Positions 24,804 through 37,448 of a DNA stretch of 64,000 bases are shown piece after piece; the first letter of the stretch is position 1; each line of letters opens with the position of its first letter. The notes below the pieces were generated by a model. The model did no database searches. It saw nothing but the letters and a program-made list of their open reading frames with translations, and was not told the DNA's origin. The position numbers and the translations under genes were made by a program. The DNA is from Zingiber officinale (taxonomy: Eukaryota > Streptophyta > Magnoliopsida > Zingiberales > Zingiberaceae): positions 66,852,631 through 66,916,630 of the forward strand of contig NC_055993.1 in assembly GCF_018446385.1 (NCBI RefSeq), in the 5' to 3' direction.

Positions 24804-25045
24804 TGTGACTACCAGCCTTCTACTAACTAAGCTGTAAGGTCGGACCGTCACATTATGCTGTGCTAAACTATCCCCTGACCATCATTAAACCTAGTTGCGA
24901 AACTGTACTATTTAAAATTTTGCTAACTATTATCATTTCTTTATTCTATATGTGCTAGAGGGTGTAATCTAAGTCATTCATAATATATTTTACATCCCTC
25001 ATGGTCAAGGAGCTGGACTAAAGGTTTCCCGGCTGATTTCAGGCC

Positions 25046-25415
25046 TCCCAATCGATCCACAGATCGATTGGAAGGGTCGAATCGATCCGGTGATCGATTC
25101 AGCAGGCTACTGTATGTGGGGCTTAGGTTGGATCGATCCAGTGATCGATCCAGCACGCTACTGTGCTCGAGAAATATTCTAGATCGATCAGCTGATCGAT
25201 CCAGACTGGCCAATCGATCCAGTGATCGATCCCAGAGCCTTCTGTTCGCGACAGAATTTGCTGGATCGATCGGCTGATCGATCCAGAGGCCTACTGTTAG
25301 CGGTACGAACTTCTCAATCGATCGGTTGATCGATTGAGAAGCCTCTAATCGATCGGTTGATCGATTGAGAAGCCTCTAATCGATCGGCCGATCGATTGGG
25401 ATTCTGATTTCGTAC
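25046..25415. repeat. Array of imperfect ATCGATC palindromes in the LTR
   Basis: Eight or so units, each about 20-24 bp, read AATCGATC, then a short spacer such as GGTG or CAGT, then GATCGATT. They recur roughly every 40-50 bp. The matching cluster in the other LTR is 32194-32505. Open frames over it (repeats of DRSxDRS) follow from the repeats and are not genes. Confidence 0.85.
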
Positions 25416-26886
25416 CAGAAGCCTGATTTCAGCACTTTTTAGTGCCTCAACCACCCACACAAGTTCTAAAACAACTGGAAGCATTCTAATAGCAAACAAC
25501 TAACATTCCAAACATGATCACTAACAACCTAAACAGGTTTTCTATAATTCCATGCATTTAGACGACTAAACAAACAAAAAGAACATAAAAAGAAATGCTA
25601 AGTTCTTAAATGTTCTAGTTCTCCCAAGGTCTTTATTCCAAGCTCCATCCACACACATCTTCATCGTTGCATTGACCTCCAGCCCCCACTAGTCCATTTT
25701 TTCCTTTACCTTTATCTGCAGTATAAGGAAAAAGTATCTGTAAGCTTGAGAGCTTAGTAAGAAACCATCTACCTCACTAAAACCATGCACACGATGCAAT
25801 TTATGATTTGAAAACATGCTGGTTGAAATACATATTGAACAGGTGAGAGCATGGCATGGTATTATACAACATAGTAACTAAATCTAATCATAGAACTATC
25901 ACATGTATCAATAATGAGAGCTAAACTGAAATGTGAACCGAGCTAAAATCAAACTAAGCTAGAACTGAATTTAAACTGTATTCATGACTGATTTGTGAGT
26001 TTTGAAAACTACTTATCATAATAGATTAAAATACATAATCAAACTGCTGATGGGCCCGACAACTGTACATGCTATGCGCGCATCCCTAACTAGACCCGGG
26101 TTTGCAAGTCTCGAATTTAGTAGGGTTTACTAGGTTATCTAAACCTAGGGACGACTGTGGGAGCCCAACCCAATGGATATCTAATCCAGTACAGTGCCTC
26201 TGCTAAAATAAAATACTGAATATAGCTGAATTTTCTTATATTGCTATTTCTAGGTTATCTGAACCTAGAGCTAGGTTGTCTGAACCTAGAGGCGACTGTG
26301 GGAGCTCACCCATTGGACCGTAGTCCATATAAGCTGTAGTAAAACTGCATATACTAATTAAATTCTTCTATCGCATTAGGCTAAACTATTAAAATGCCTA
26401 AGTCGCATTTTCAATTGTGCTGAACATACTATCGAGCACTTGGTGTGCGCTGTTGCACCCCCTATGTGCCCAAAAATCCATAAACTACTAAACTAGAGCA
26501 TGCAATCACACGAGAGCTACTTATACTGCAGGTGAGGGGTTTCTTACCTCCTGTGCTAGGTTTCTTACGATTCTAATCGCTAGATTTCCGGTGGAGAAGA
26601 TCTTCTTGGCAATCCTCTGGCGTCTACGAGTTCCTCTTGCGGAGAGAAGCGTCCTCGTGTCGAAGTCGTCGCCGGAAAGGTGCTCCTAGAGCCCTTAGGG
26701 CTTGGTGCGCCGAGAGAGGAAGAGGAGGGAGGAGGCGGCGTGAGGTTAGGGTGAGGAGGAGAAAAGTCACGAATAAATCTAATAACTCCTCACTTATTAA
26801 TTCCCTATTTATATTAAGTGGGTAATTTCGCCCAACTCTAATATAAATTTAATTGATTCCCTTTCCTTTCAGCACGGCCCTGCTGG

Positions 26887-26959
26887 GTTCACTTGGTTAC
26901 TAAAGTCCACCATAAGTCGTAGGACCCAATAGGTCTCGGGTTCAATTCCCGTGTAGGCT
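26887..26959 (+). repeat. tRNA-like remnant inside the LTR
   Basis: About 73 bp resemble the body of a tRNA: a possible A-box (CTTGGTTACTAAAGTCC) and a good B-box (GGTTCAATTCC) whose flanks pair as a T-stem (CGGG with CCCG). The acceptor stem is not convincing, so it is not called as a working tRNA gene. The same segment lies in the other LTR at 33986-34054. Confidence 0.4.
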
Positions 26960-27117
26960 ATTTTTGTTTTATATTTATTTTTGCTACTTCCGCTAATCCA
27001 AAAATTCCATAAAAATATCCTAAAATTCCAGAAAAATACTAGGATATTTCTAATAATTATTATGAGAATTTTTGGGCTTTACAATCCCCATACCTTATAA
27101 AAAGTTCGTCCTCGAAC

Positions 27118-30100
27118 TTAGAATAACTCTGGGTACTTCTGTCTCATACTGTCTTCTATCTCCCAGGTTGCCTCTTCTGCTGTGTGACTTTGCCAAATTA
27201 CTTTCACTAATGGTACTTCCTTGTTTCGCAATTTCTTAACTGCTCGGTCTATTATCTGAATAGGCAGACTGTCATAGCTGAGGTCTTCGCGGACTTGTAC
27301 CGACTGGGGCTCAATCACCTGGGTGGCATCTGGGATATGCTTCTTCAGCATAGAGACATGAAATACATTATGGATGACTGACATCTCCTGTGGTAGCTCT
27401 AGCTCATATGTTACCTTGCCAACTCTCCTGCTGATAAGGTATGGTCCCACATATCTGGGACTTAGTTTGCCCTTCTTCCCAAAACGCATTACTCCCTTCA
27501 TGGAAGCTACTCTGAGGAACACTAAATCCCCAACTGAGAACTCTAAAGGTCTGCGCCGTGTATCAGCATAGCTTTTCTGGCGGCTCTGAGCTGTCTCTAT
27601 CCTCTGGCGGATCTGCTGTATAGCTGATGTGGTATCTGCTAGTAGATCTGTCTGAAGCTCTAGTTCTTTCTGTTCACCACTCTCATACCAGCAGATTGGA
27701 GATCTACACCTCCGCCCATAGAGAGCCTCGTAAGGTGTCATACCGATAGTGGCCTGATAGCTGTTGTTGTATGCAAATTATGCTAAGCTCAGATATTTGC
27801 ACCAACTTCCTTTGAAATCTAGGGCATATGCTCGGAGCATATCTTCGAGTACCTGATTTACTCGCTCCGTCTGACCATCTGTCTGAGGATGGAAAATTGT
27901 GCTGAACTTTAACTTCGTGCCCAACGCTGACTGTACACACTCCCAGAAGTGTGATGTGAATCTGCTGTCTCTGTCTGATATAATGGTTCGTGGGACTCCA
28001 TGTAGTCTAACGATCTCCTTGAGATACAACTGTGCTAGCTGTTCCATGGAGTAGGATATCCTGATAGCTAAGAAGTGGGTTGATTTAGTCAACCTATCGA
28101 CTATTACCCAGATGGTATCAAAACCATTCGTGGTTCTGGGTAATCCCATTATGAAATCTATAGAAATATCCTCCCACTTCCATTCTGGGATCTGGATAGG
28201 CTGCAGAACTCCTCCTGGTCTCTGATGTTCTGCCTTGACTCTCTGGCAAGTCAGACAGGTACTAACGTATCTAGCGATGTCTCCTTTCATCCCGGGCCAC
28301 CAAAAACGTTTCTTCAAGTCCTGGTACATCTTGGTGGAGCCAGGATGCATCGCATAAGGAGTCTTGTGAGCCTCATCTAGAATCTTCCTGCGTAGTTCCT
28401 CCTGATTTGGAACACATAATCTGTCACCAAAGTACAATACCCCACTATCAGATACTCTGAATTCTCCACTGTCTGATTCTGCTAATCCTTGCTTGATTTT
28501 CTGAATTTCAGGATCTTGTTCCTAAGCTGTCTGAAGATCACCAAGCAAGGTAGACTCTAACGTCATAGTAAAGAGCTGTCCAACTATGAGTTCAAGACCG
28601 AAGTCTGTGATCTCTTTCTATAGGGGCGGTGACATGCCTGCTAGAGATAATAGGGCAGCACTGGACTTTCTGCTAAGTGCATCTGCTACCCTATTTGCCT
28701 TTCCTGGGTGGTAGAGGATGTCTATATCGTAGTCCTTGACCAGCTCTAGCCATCTGCGCTGTCGCATATTCAGATCCTTCTGAGTGAAGAAGTACTTCAG
28801 ACTCTGATGATCTGTATACACTCTGCACTGAGCTCCATACAAATAATGTCTCCAAATTTTGAGAGCGAATACTACTGCTGCAAGCTCAAGATCATGAGTA
28901 GGATAGTTCTTCTCATAATCCTTGAGTTGTCTGGAGGCGTAGGCGATTACCTTGCCGTCTTGCATCAGCACTGCTCCTAGTCCCAACTTAGAGGCATCAC
29001 TATAAATATCAAAGCTGTTTGTGTTCTCGGGTAGCGCTAGAATAGGTGCACTGGTAAATCTTCTTTTTAGCTCGCTGAAGCTGTTCTCGCAGTCCTCTGT
29101 CCACTGATATTTCCTTTTCTTCCTGGTGAGAGCTGTCAATGGGGAGGCTATCCTGGAGAAATCCTCTACGAAGTTTCTGTAATAACCTGCTAATCCCAGA
29201 AAGCTTCTGATCTCGCTAGCGTTCTTGGGTCTTTTCCAGTTACTCACAACTTCTATCTTACTGGGGTCTACCATAATACCATCTTTTGAGATGATGTGAC
29301 CCAGGAAGGACACCTGATCTAACCAAAATTCACATTTTGTGAACTTGGCGTACAACTGGTTCCGCTGAAGGGTCTGCAGTACTATTTTCAGGTGCTCTGC
29401 GTGTTCTTCCTGAGTTCCTGAATAGATAAGAATGTCATCGATAAAAACAATAACAAATCTATCTAGGTAGTCCCTGAATACTCTGTTCATGAGGTCCATA
29501 ACAGTGGCTGGAGCATTCGTCACGCCAAAGGGCATGACTACGAACTCGTAGTGTCCGTATCTAGTCCTGAATGCTGTCTTGGGTATATCCCCTTCTTTAA
29601 ATTTCACCTGATGATAACCTGATCTGAGGTCTATCTTAGAGAACACTGCTGCTCCCTTCAGCTGATCAAACGGGTCATCTATTCTGGGAAGAGGATACCT
29701 GTTCTTAATCGTGACTTGGTTTAGTGCTCTGTAATCTATACACAAGCGCATGCTCCCGTCCTTCTTCTTCACGAACAATACAGGCGCTCCCCATGGTGAG
29801 TGAGTAGGACGTATGAAGCCCTTGTCAAGAAGCTCCTGTAGTTGCTCATGAAGTTCCTTCAGTTCTGCTGGAGCCATGCGATAAGGTGCTTTGGAGATAG
29901 GATTCGTACCGGGAATGAGTTCTATCTCAAATTCAATCTCCCTGTCTGGTGATAGGCCTGGTAACTCTTCAGGGAAGACTGCTGGGTAGTCACATACGAC
30001 TCGGACCTCTGCTAGCTGTTGGTCCTTGTCCTGACTGACATTGACTACATGCACTAAGAATCTCATACATCCTGAATCCATTAATTTCTGTGCTTTTAGA

Positions 30101-31740
30101 GCTGAGAGAAACTTCTTGGCCTTTCTCTTCGGTTCTCCGATGTACTCGAATTGTACTTCTGCTTCAAGTTGGAATACGACTTTCTGTTTACGGCACTCTA
30201 TAGAGGCACCGTATTTGATCAGGAAGTCCATCCCAAGGATGACATCATAATCAGTCATATCTAGCACTATCAGATCACAAAAGAGTTCTCTGTCTGCTAT
30301 AATGATTGGCACTGCTCTGAGCCAGTGCGTGGATGCCATAATTTCTCCTGAAGGTAACGTCGTCAGAAACTGACTACTGAGTACCTCTGGGGGTATCCCT
30401 AATTTCCTTGCAAATGCCCTGGATATATAAAAATGGGTTGCCCCAGTATCGAATAAGACAGTTGTACTTTGCTGTAATATACTAATCTGACCTGAAACAA
30501 CTGTCGAGGCATTCACTACGTCCTCTCTGGTCAGTGAGTAGATCCGTGCATTTGTCGTAGCTGGAGGGGCTTCTAGTCTGCCCTGGCTGATGTGTGGACC
30601 ATCTAGAGCGGCCTGCATCTGATGCAACTGTGCTGGCTTGGCTTCATGCTGAATCGGCTGTGGTGGAGGAAAGATGATCTTGTTCGGACACTGCTTGGCC
30701 ATGTGCCCTTCTTGTCCACACTCAAAGCATCCTCGTGTGCCCTTACGACAAACTCCAGGGTGGAATTTCCCACAAGTAGCACACTTTGGATAGTTGGGTT
30801 GTTTGCTAGCTGGTCCTCCTTTCGGGTAACTCCCCGGTTTGCGCTTGTTGCTGGAGTTCCCTTTCCAGTTAGAGTCGTGGGAGCTGTGGCCCTGGTGTTT
30901 CTGAGTACCTGAGCCTCCTTGTCCCTTGGACTCTGAGAGGACTTACTTCTGTTGCTTGATATTATTCTGGTAGTGCTCGGTGGTCAAAGCACTGCTGACT
31001 AGTTCTTCGGTGGTTTGCGGCTTATGAATGCCGCCAGCCACGTTCATCGCTATTTTTGGCCTCAGCATCTTGAGCATCAACCGAACTCGTTCTTTTTCCG
31101 TACTGACTAGTTCAAGGCATAGGCGAGCCAATCTGTTGAATTTCTTCACGGCTTCCTCCACTGAAAGGTTGCCCTAGCGAAATTCAGTGAACTCGTCGTA
31201 GTGACGATTCGTGACCCGCATGTGAAAGAACTCCTTGAAGAATTCTTCCTCGAAGTCAGCCCATGTCATCTGATTTACTGGGCGCTTCGCTCTAATTCTC
31301 TCCCACCACATGCGTGCATCTCCCGTCAGACAGAAGGAGGCGCACTTCACCTTCTCATGTTCTGGCCAGTCCAGAAGCTCCATCGTGCTCTCCAGTGTTT
31401 TGAACCAGGCTTGAGCATCCCATGGTTCGCTGGTGCCTGAGAAATTCTCTAGCTTGACTCTCTGCCACTAGATCAGATAGGCTTCTCTTCTTGCCTCTGT
31501 TGCTGGGGCTACTGGTGCTGCAGGCTGGACTGGTGGAACCTCTAAGACTACTGGCGTTGCTAAGTTTGGTTCCGGGGTGACTGTGGGAGTATTCTGCTGA
31601 TTAGCCTTTAAGGTGGCTATCTCCTGTTGCTGTTCAGCTAGCCACTAATGCTGTAAGGTCTGGAGGAGGCACTGAACTGCCTGCCTCGTGCTGGGGCTCA
31701 GTAGCTGGTGCCCTTCTAGCTGGGCGTCCTCGTGCCATTT
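27118..31740 (-). pseudogene. gag-pol remnant of the chromovirus
   Basis: Recognisable parts on the minus strand: Gag around 30.7-31.7 kb with the CCHC knuckle [14 protein letters not shown]; aspartic protease around 30.4 kb ([12 protein letters not shown]); reverse transcriptase around 29.2-29.9 kb ([23 protein letters not shown]); RNase H around 28.7-29.1 kb ([11 protein letters not shown]); integrase with the zinc-binding part and core around 27.8-28.4 kb (CLTCQRVKAEHQRPGG, ISDRDSRFTSHFW); and a chromodomain-like end near 27.1 kb (EEATWEIEDSM). The wording fits the Tekay/Del lineage. The reading frame is broken in several places and is a fossil. Confidence 0.88.
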
Positions 31741-31948
31741 CTAGAGGAACAAAGGACATACATAACTAAATTATCACGTTTACATAGCTAATGCTATCAT
31801 GTTAGTTACTATCACAGATAAGCATACCTTAGTTATCTACAACATGAAAGCAATAAACATAACAAAGTGAGAGGTATTCTTACTTGGAAGTTGCAGGTTA
31901 AATGCTGATGTGTGTGTAGGAAGTATGGGAACTGCTCTGATACCACTC

Positions 31949-34179
31949 TGTGATGACCCGCCTTCTACTAACTAAGCTGTAAGGCCGGACCGTCACATTA
32001 TGCTGTGCTAAACTATCCCCTTACCATCATTAAACCTAGTTGCGGAACTGTACTATTTAAAATTTTGCTAACTATTATCATTTCTTTATTCTATATGTGT
32101 TAGAGGGTGTAATCTAAGTCATTCATAATATATTTTACATCCCTCATGGTCAAGGAGCTGGACTAAAGGTTTCCCGGCTGATTTCAAGCCTCCTAATCGA
32201 TCCACAGATTGATTGGAAGGGTCGAATCGATCCGGTGACCGATTCAACAGGCTACTGTATGTGGGGCTTAGGTTGAATCGATCCAGTGATCGATCCAGCA
32301 CGCTACTGTGCTCAGGCAATATTCTAGATCGATCGGCTTATCGATCCAGACTGGCCAATCGATCCAGTGATCGATCCCAGAGCCTTCTGTTCGCGACAGA
32401 ATTTGCTGGATCGATCCAGAGGCCTACTGTTCGCGGTATGAACTTCTCAATCGATCGGCGGATCGATTGAGAAGCCTCCAATCGATCGGCCGATCGATTG
32501 GGATTCTGATTTCGTACCAGAAGCCTGATTTCAGCACTTTTTCATGCCTTAACCACCCACACAAGTTCTAAAACAACTGGAAGCATTCTAATAGCAAACA
32601 ACTAACATTCCAAACATGATCACTAACAACCTAAACAGGTTTTCTATAATTCCATGCATTTAGACAACTAAACAAACAAAAAGAACATAAAAAGAAATGT
32701 TAAGTTCTTAAATGTTCTAGTTCTCCCAAGGTCTTTATTCCAAGCTCCATCCACACACATCTTCATCGTTGCATTGACATCCAGCCCCCACTAGTCCATT
32801 TTTCCTTTACCTTTATCTGCAGTATAAGGAAAAAGTATCTGTAAGCTTGAGAGCTTAGTAAGAAACCATCTACATCACTAAAACCATGCACACGATGCAA
32901 TTTATGATTTGAAAACATGCTGGTTGAAATACATATTGAACAGGTGAGAGCATGGCATGGTATCATACAACATAGTAACCAAATCTAATCATAGAACTAT
33001 CACATGTATCAATAATGAGAGCTAAACTGAAATGTGAACCGAGCTAAAATCAAACTAAGATAGAACTGAATTTAAACTGTATTCATGACTGATTTGTGAG
33101 TTTTGAAAACTACTTATCATAATAGATTAAAATACATAATCAAACTGCTGATGGATCCGGCAACTGTACGTGCTATGCGCGCATCCCTAACTAGACCCGG
33201 GTTTGCAAGTCCCGAATTTAGTAGGGTTTACTAGGTTATCTAAACCTAGGGACGACTGTGGGAGCCCAACCCAATGGATATCTAATCCAGTACAGTGCCT
33301 CTGCTAAAATAAAATACTGAATATAGCTGAACTTTCTTATATTGTTATTTCTAGGTTATCTGAACCTAGAGCTAGGTTGTCTGAACCTAGAGGCGACTGT
33401 GGGAGCCCACCCATTGGACCGTAGTCCATATAAGCTGTAGTAAAACTGCATATACTAACTAAATGCTTCTATCGCATTAGGCTAAACTATTAAAATGCCT
33501 AAGTCGCATTTTCAATTGTGCTGAACATACTATTGAGCACTTGGTGTGCGCTGTTGCACCCCCTATGTGCCCAAAAATCCATAAACTACTAAACTAGAGC
33601 ATGCAATCACACGAGAGCTACTTATACTGCAAGTGAGGGGTTTCTTACCTCCTGTGCTAGGTTTCTTACGATTCTAATCGCTAGATTTCCGGTGGAGAAG
33701 ATCTTCTTGGCGATCCTCTCGCGTCTACGGGTTCCTCTCGCGGAGAGAAGCGTCCTCGTGTCGAAGTCGTCGCCGGAAAGGTGCTCCTAGAGCCCTTAGG
33801 GCTTGGTGCGCCGAGAGATGAAGAGGAGGGAGGAGGCGGCGTGAGGTTAGGGTGAGGAGGAGAAAAGTCACGAATAAATCTAATAACTCCTCACTTATTA
33901 ATTCCCTATTTATATTAAGTGGGTAATTTCGTCCAACTCTAATATAAATTTAATTGATTCCCTTTCCTTTCAGCATGGCCCTGCTGGCTTCACTTGGTTA
34001 CTAAAGTCCACCATAAGTCGTAGGACCCAATTCGGGTTCAATTCCCGTGTAGGCTATTTTCGTTTTCTATTTATTTTTGCTACTTCCGCTAATCTAAAAA
34101 TTCCATAAAAATATCCTAAAATTCCATAAAAATACTAGGATATTTCTAATAATTATTTTGAGAATTTTCGGGCGTTACA
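31949..34179 (-). repeat. Chromovirus 5' LTR (right copy)
   Basis: On the minus strand it starts TGTAACGCCCG at 34179 and ends against the Met-tRNA primer site. It carries the ATCGATC palindrome cluster at 32194-32505 and the tRNA-like remnant at 33986-34054. Confidence 0.88.
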
Positions 34180-34819
34180 GTCAACGACCGTTAGTCTATC
34201 CTGTCAACCATTATCTCTCTTTCATGGTTGAGAAAAGCATCAATGACTGTTAGTCTATCCTATCAACCATTGTCTCCCATTCATGGTTGAGAGAGTCGTC
34301 AGCAACCGTTGGTTGTCAACCATTGTCTTCCATTCATGGTTGAGAGAGTTATCAGCGATAATGATATATATACAACTGCCCATGAGACCATTCATGGTAG
34401 TGAGTTTTAGTGCAGTCCGTTGTTAAACAATAATGTATATACCCTGTCTGCCCATGAGACCATTCGTGGTAGCGAGTTCGCCCGTAGATAGTGATTGTTT
34501 ACTTATCCTATCTACCCACAAGATCATTTGTAGTAGTGAGTTGGCCTGTAGACAGTGACTATTTGTTTCACGGGACCATCCGTGGTAGAATATTCTCCTA
34601 CAATCAGTTCTTGTTATATACTTATTATATGATAGTCATGTATTTGTTCGTGCAGATTTGAATGTACTGTAGGTACTCCCGATTTATTGGATATACTTGG
34701 TTGAGCAGGCTAGTGAAGTATAATGTTATTGATTATATTTTTAGTTAGCTTATGATTCTGTTGGGACACTTTCGTTGGTTAGTAAGTATTTTACATGAAA
34801 CTGTATTCTTTGATCTCCT
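34180..34819. repeat. Two diverged tandem arrays in the host LTR
   Basis: The first array (34180-34345) repeats CATGGTTGAGAGAGTC with TCAACCATTGTCTCCCATT, about 70 bp per unit. The second (34370-34600) repeats CCCATGAGACCATTCGTGGT with AGTGAGTT, about 75 bp per unit. They continue the array cut at 24803. No gene is seen. Confidence 0.6.
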
Positions 34820-36241
34820 TGTTAGTGTGGGAAACATTAGACGATCGAATCTGGGTTTTGATTATGTCAAAGGGTCCAAAGTTAAGTTGTCTTATGATCT
34901 AACAAAATTGATTGAGCTTGTAGGAAAGACTTAAGTTGTCTTAGGCAAAAGTCCAAGTGAATTCTAGGCAGGTGGAAAACCCTAGGGGGTGGTAACCCTA
35001 GGTCCTAAGGGGCAGTGACCCTAGGTGATGGAAGTTCTAGCTACTATTAGGCAAGTGGAAAATCTTAGGAGGTGATAACCCTAGGACCTAGGGGATGGTA
35101 ATCCTAGGTTATGAAAAATCCTAGGGGGAGGTAATCCTAGATCCTAGGGGGTGGTAACCTTAGGTTACGGAAAACCCTAGTGAGAGGTAACCCTAGGTCC
35201 TAGGGGGTTGTAACCCTAGGTCCTAGGGGGTGGTAACCCTAGGCGGAAAGTCCAGTCGGTCTGGAGGACCGGTCTGGCAACAGATAACTTCTCCTAAGAG
35301 GAGTACGTGAGGACACGTTCCCCTGTGAGGGAACAGTAGGCATCGATTCGACCTAGGGTTTTCAGAGAAAATCCGAAGTCAAAACCGGACAGTTTAAAGG
35401 TTGTCAAAAGATATTTTACATAATTAATTGTTATCTGTCTAACTCTGTTTTGCAGGAGACTAACACTTTATTGCAGGGTTAGATTCGACCTTTATCGATC
35501 GACCAAACATCTGGATCGGTCGACTGAACTCAGTACAGTAGGATCAGATTTTCAGAGATCAAACCGAGGGATCCGTTGACCGAATCGAGGATAAGTGGTG
35601 ACGTAGTCGAGCCGAGTTGATCAGACCAGATGAGCTGGGGATCGATCGACCGAATGGCGAGATCGGTCGACCGAACGAAGAAACTCTATCCGAGTAGCAG
35701 AACCAGGATTGGAAGGTTGACCGATTCAGGTGGGATCGGTAGACTGATCAGTCGACCGATCGATCGACCGATCCGGGTCGAGTCAAGACTTGATCCCAAG
35801 ATTAGGGGATCTGGATCAAGTTTGAGGAGGCTATAAAAAGGGGTCTCGGCCAGCACTTTAAGGCAAGCGAAAATCATACTACTTGCGCTCCTATGTGCTA
35901 CGACGAAACGCTTCAACAACGCTCAATTGCTTCACCGACAATTGACCTTCCTTTCCAACATCTTTGTATTGTCGGTAACTTAGTTTTAATATTGCAATTG
36001 TAATTGATCTTGTAAAGATTTCTCAAGCTTATAGTGATTGTCCATCGAAAGCACTCTCACATGCGGACCTTGGAGTAGAAGTCATCATAGGCTCTGAACC
36101 AAGTAACTCTTGGTGTTTACGATTGTGCTCTTTGTCTCTTTACTTTCCACTGCATTTATTACTCTGTGTTTTCTAAAACGAAATAAAAAGCAATGAGTGC
36201 TATTCACCCCCCCCCCCCTCTAGCACATCAACGATCCTACA
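34820..36241 (+). mobile_element. Solo copia-type LTR
   Basis: It begins TGTTAGTGTGGG and ends GATCCTACA, with the five-base target duplication CTCCT at 34815-34819 and 36242-36246. No coding part is present. It contains a minisatellite of GGTAACCCTAGG units (34980-35250) and a cluster of GGTCGACCG-type palindromes (35490-35770). It is related to the LTR at 12908. Confidence 0.82.
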
Positions 36242-36342
36242 CTCCTGGCAATATATTATTATGCACTATCTTCTTCTACCCACTTAGTTGTTGTACTCAC
36301 TACCCTTTGCTTTTCCTTTGACTTTCAGGTTAGCAGATAGAG

Positions 36343-37448
36343 TGTTGGAGCAATATGGGTACCCTACGTTTTGATATTTGGGAAAAAGTTTAAGTTAGGT
36401 TTATTGTTATATTTGATATGCATTGTGAGTGTGCAGGATGCAGGTACGACAAGGAAAGTCCAAGGGTAATCTAAGTATAGGAAAGTCCAGGGATGAGTCT
36501 TAACGGTATAAGTCCAAGCATGTAGTCTTGGCAACGTAAGTCCAAGTGTGACTTGGCAATGGATGAAGTCCCGGAGGCGCGACCTCTTGGCAAAGGAAGA
36601 CCTGACAACAATGATAAGGCCGATGGAAGCTCCAGAAGGCAAGATGTGAAAGATGGGGAGGCATCCGAGGGACGCAAGGCCAATGGAGGAGGCTAGAAGG
36701 CTAGGTCTAGGTTGTTGGGCGAGGACGAGTGCTAAGTGAATGTACTCAGGGGGTTAAATCCTAAGATTAGGGTTACTGTAGCGCACTGTAGCAGCACTAT
36801 AGCAGTACTGTAGTAGTCAACTGGTGTTTTCATCAGTCGACTGGTTTGGTCGACCGGGCAGTCGACTTGGCACGAACAGAATGCTTCTGTTCGTTCGGTT
36901 AGTGTGGAGCAGTCGACTGATGGAAGTATCAGTCAACTGGTATATAGTCGTTGGGTTTAACGATCGAATCTCCACAGAGGGCAGTCGACTGATGATTTTG
37001 GCAGTCGACTGGTAGGCAGGATTTTTCAACTCGTGGCCTATACAACCAAGCATTGGAAGCTTGGTTGAAGTTGACAAAAATAGAGGTGGTTAACCCCTAT
37101 TAGAGTCTCCAAGGTCTTCTTGAGTGATCAAGATCTTGTGCGAGTTTATGGCGAGGTTTCTCCACCCACAAGGAGCAATTCGAGCTAGCTAGAGGTTTTC
37201 TAGGGAGTCACTTATCGACGGATCAGGATCGTCCACCTTACAGACAGCCATGGAGTAGGAGTAAGTGATCTCCGAACCACGTTACATAAACATGTTAGAG
37301 GTTTGATTGTCTTGGTTATTGCCTCTAGGTTTAGCTTTCTATTTGTTATATTTATTTTATTTTTCCGTTGTGCACTAACAAGCGTAGGAAGCGACGATTT
37401 GGGTGAGACACTATTCACCCCCCTCTAGCAGACGTCAAGGTCCCAACA
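36343..37448 (+). mobile_element. Solo LTR with TAGAG target duplication
   Basis: The ends are TGTTGGAGCAATATGGG and GGTCCCAACA. The target duplication TAGAG is at 36338-36342 and 37449-37453. Comparison with the uninterrupted sequence at 6775-6800 and 11014 confirms the insertion. It contains several CAGTCGACTG palindromes (36815-37015) and a C-rich end. It is probably Ty1/copia by its ends, and no coding part is seen. Confidence 0.82.

Larger units (their letters stand above)
24804..27080 (-). repeat. Chromovirus 3' LTR (left copy)
   Basis: Read on the minus strand, the LTR begins TGTAAAGCCC beside the polypurine tract. It contains a GC-rich stretch at 26600-26760 and a cluster of ATCGATC palindromes at 25046-25415. 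It aligns along its length with 31949-34179. Confidence 0.88.
24804..34179 (-). mobile_element. Tekay-like Ty3/gypsy chromovirus, broken
   Basis: The whole outline is present on the minus strand. LTRs lie at 24804-27080 and 31949-34179, with a primer site complementary to initiator Met tRNA beside the right LTR (31934-31945, TGGTATCAGAGC on the minus strand) and a polypurine tract beside the left LTR. Parts in order are Gag with a CCHC knuckle, protease, reverse transcriptase, RNase H, integrase and a C-terminal chromodomain-like end. The flanking five bases are GTCAG and GTCAA, a near-match target duplication in the tandem-repeat host. The coding part is broken, with about half a dozen breaks. 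The LTRs look alike with scattered differences, suggesting moderate to young age. Identity was not measured. Confidence 0.9.

Noticed and set aside
24974-25499. Open frames with DRSxDRS repeats
   Set aside because: They are translations of the ATCGATC palindrome cluster in the LTR. The same appears in the other LTR.
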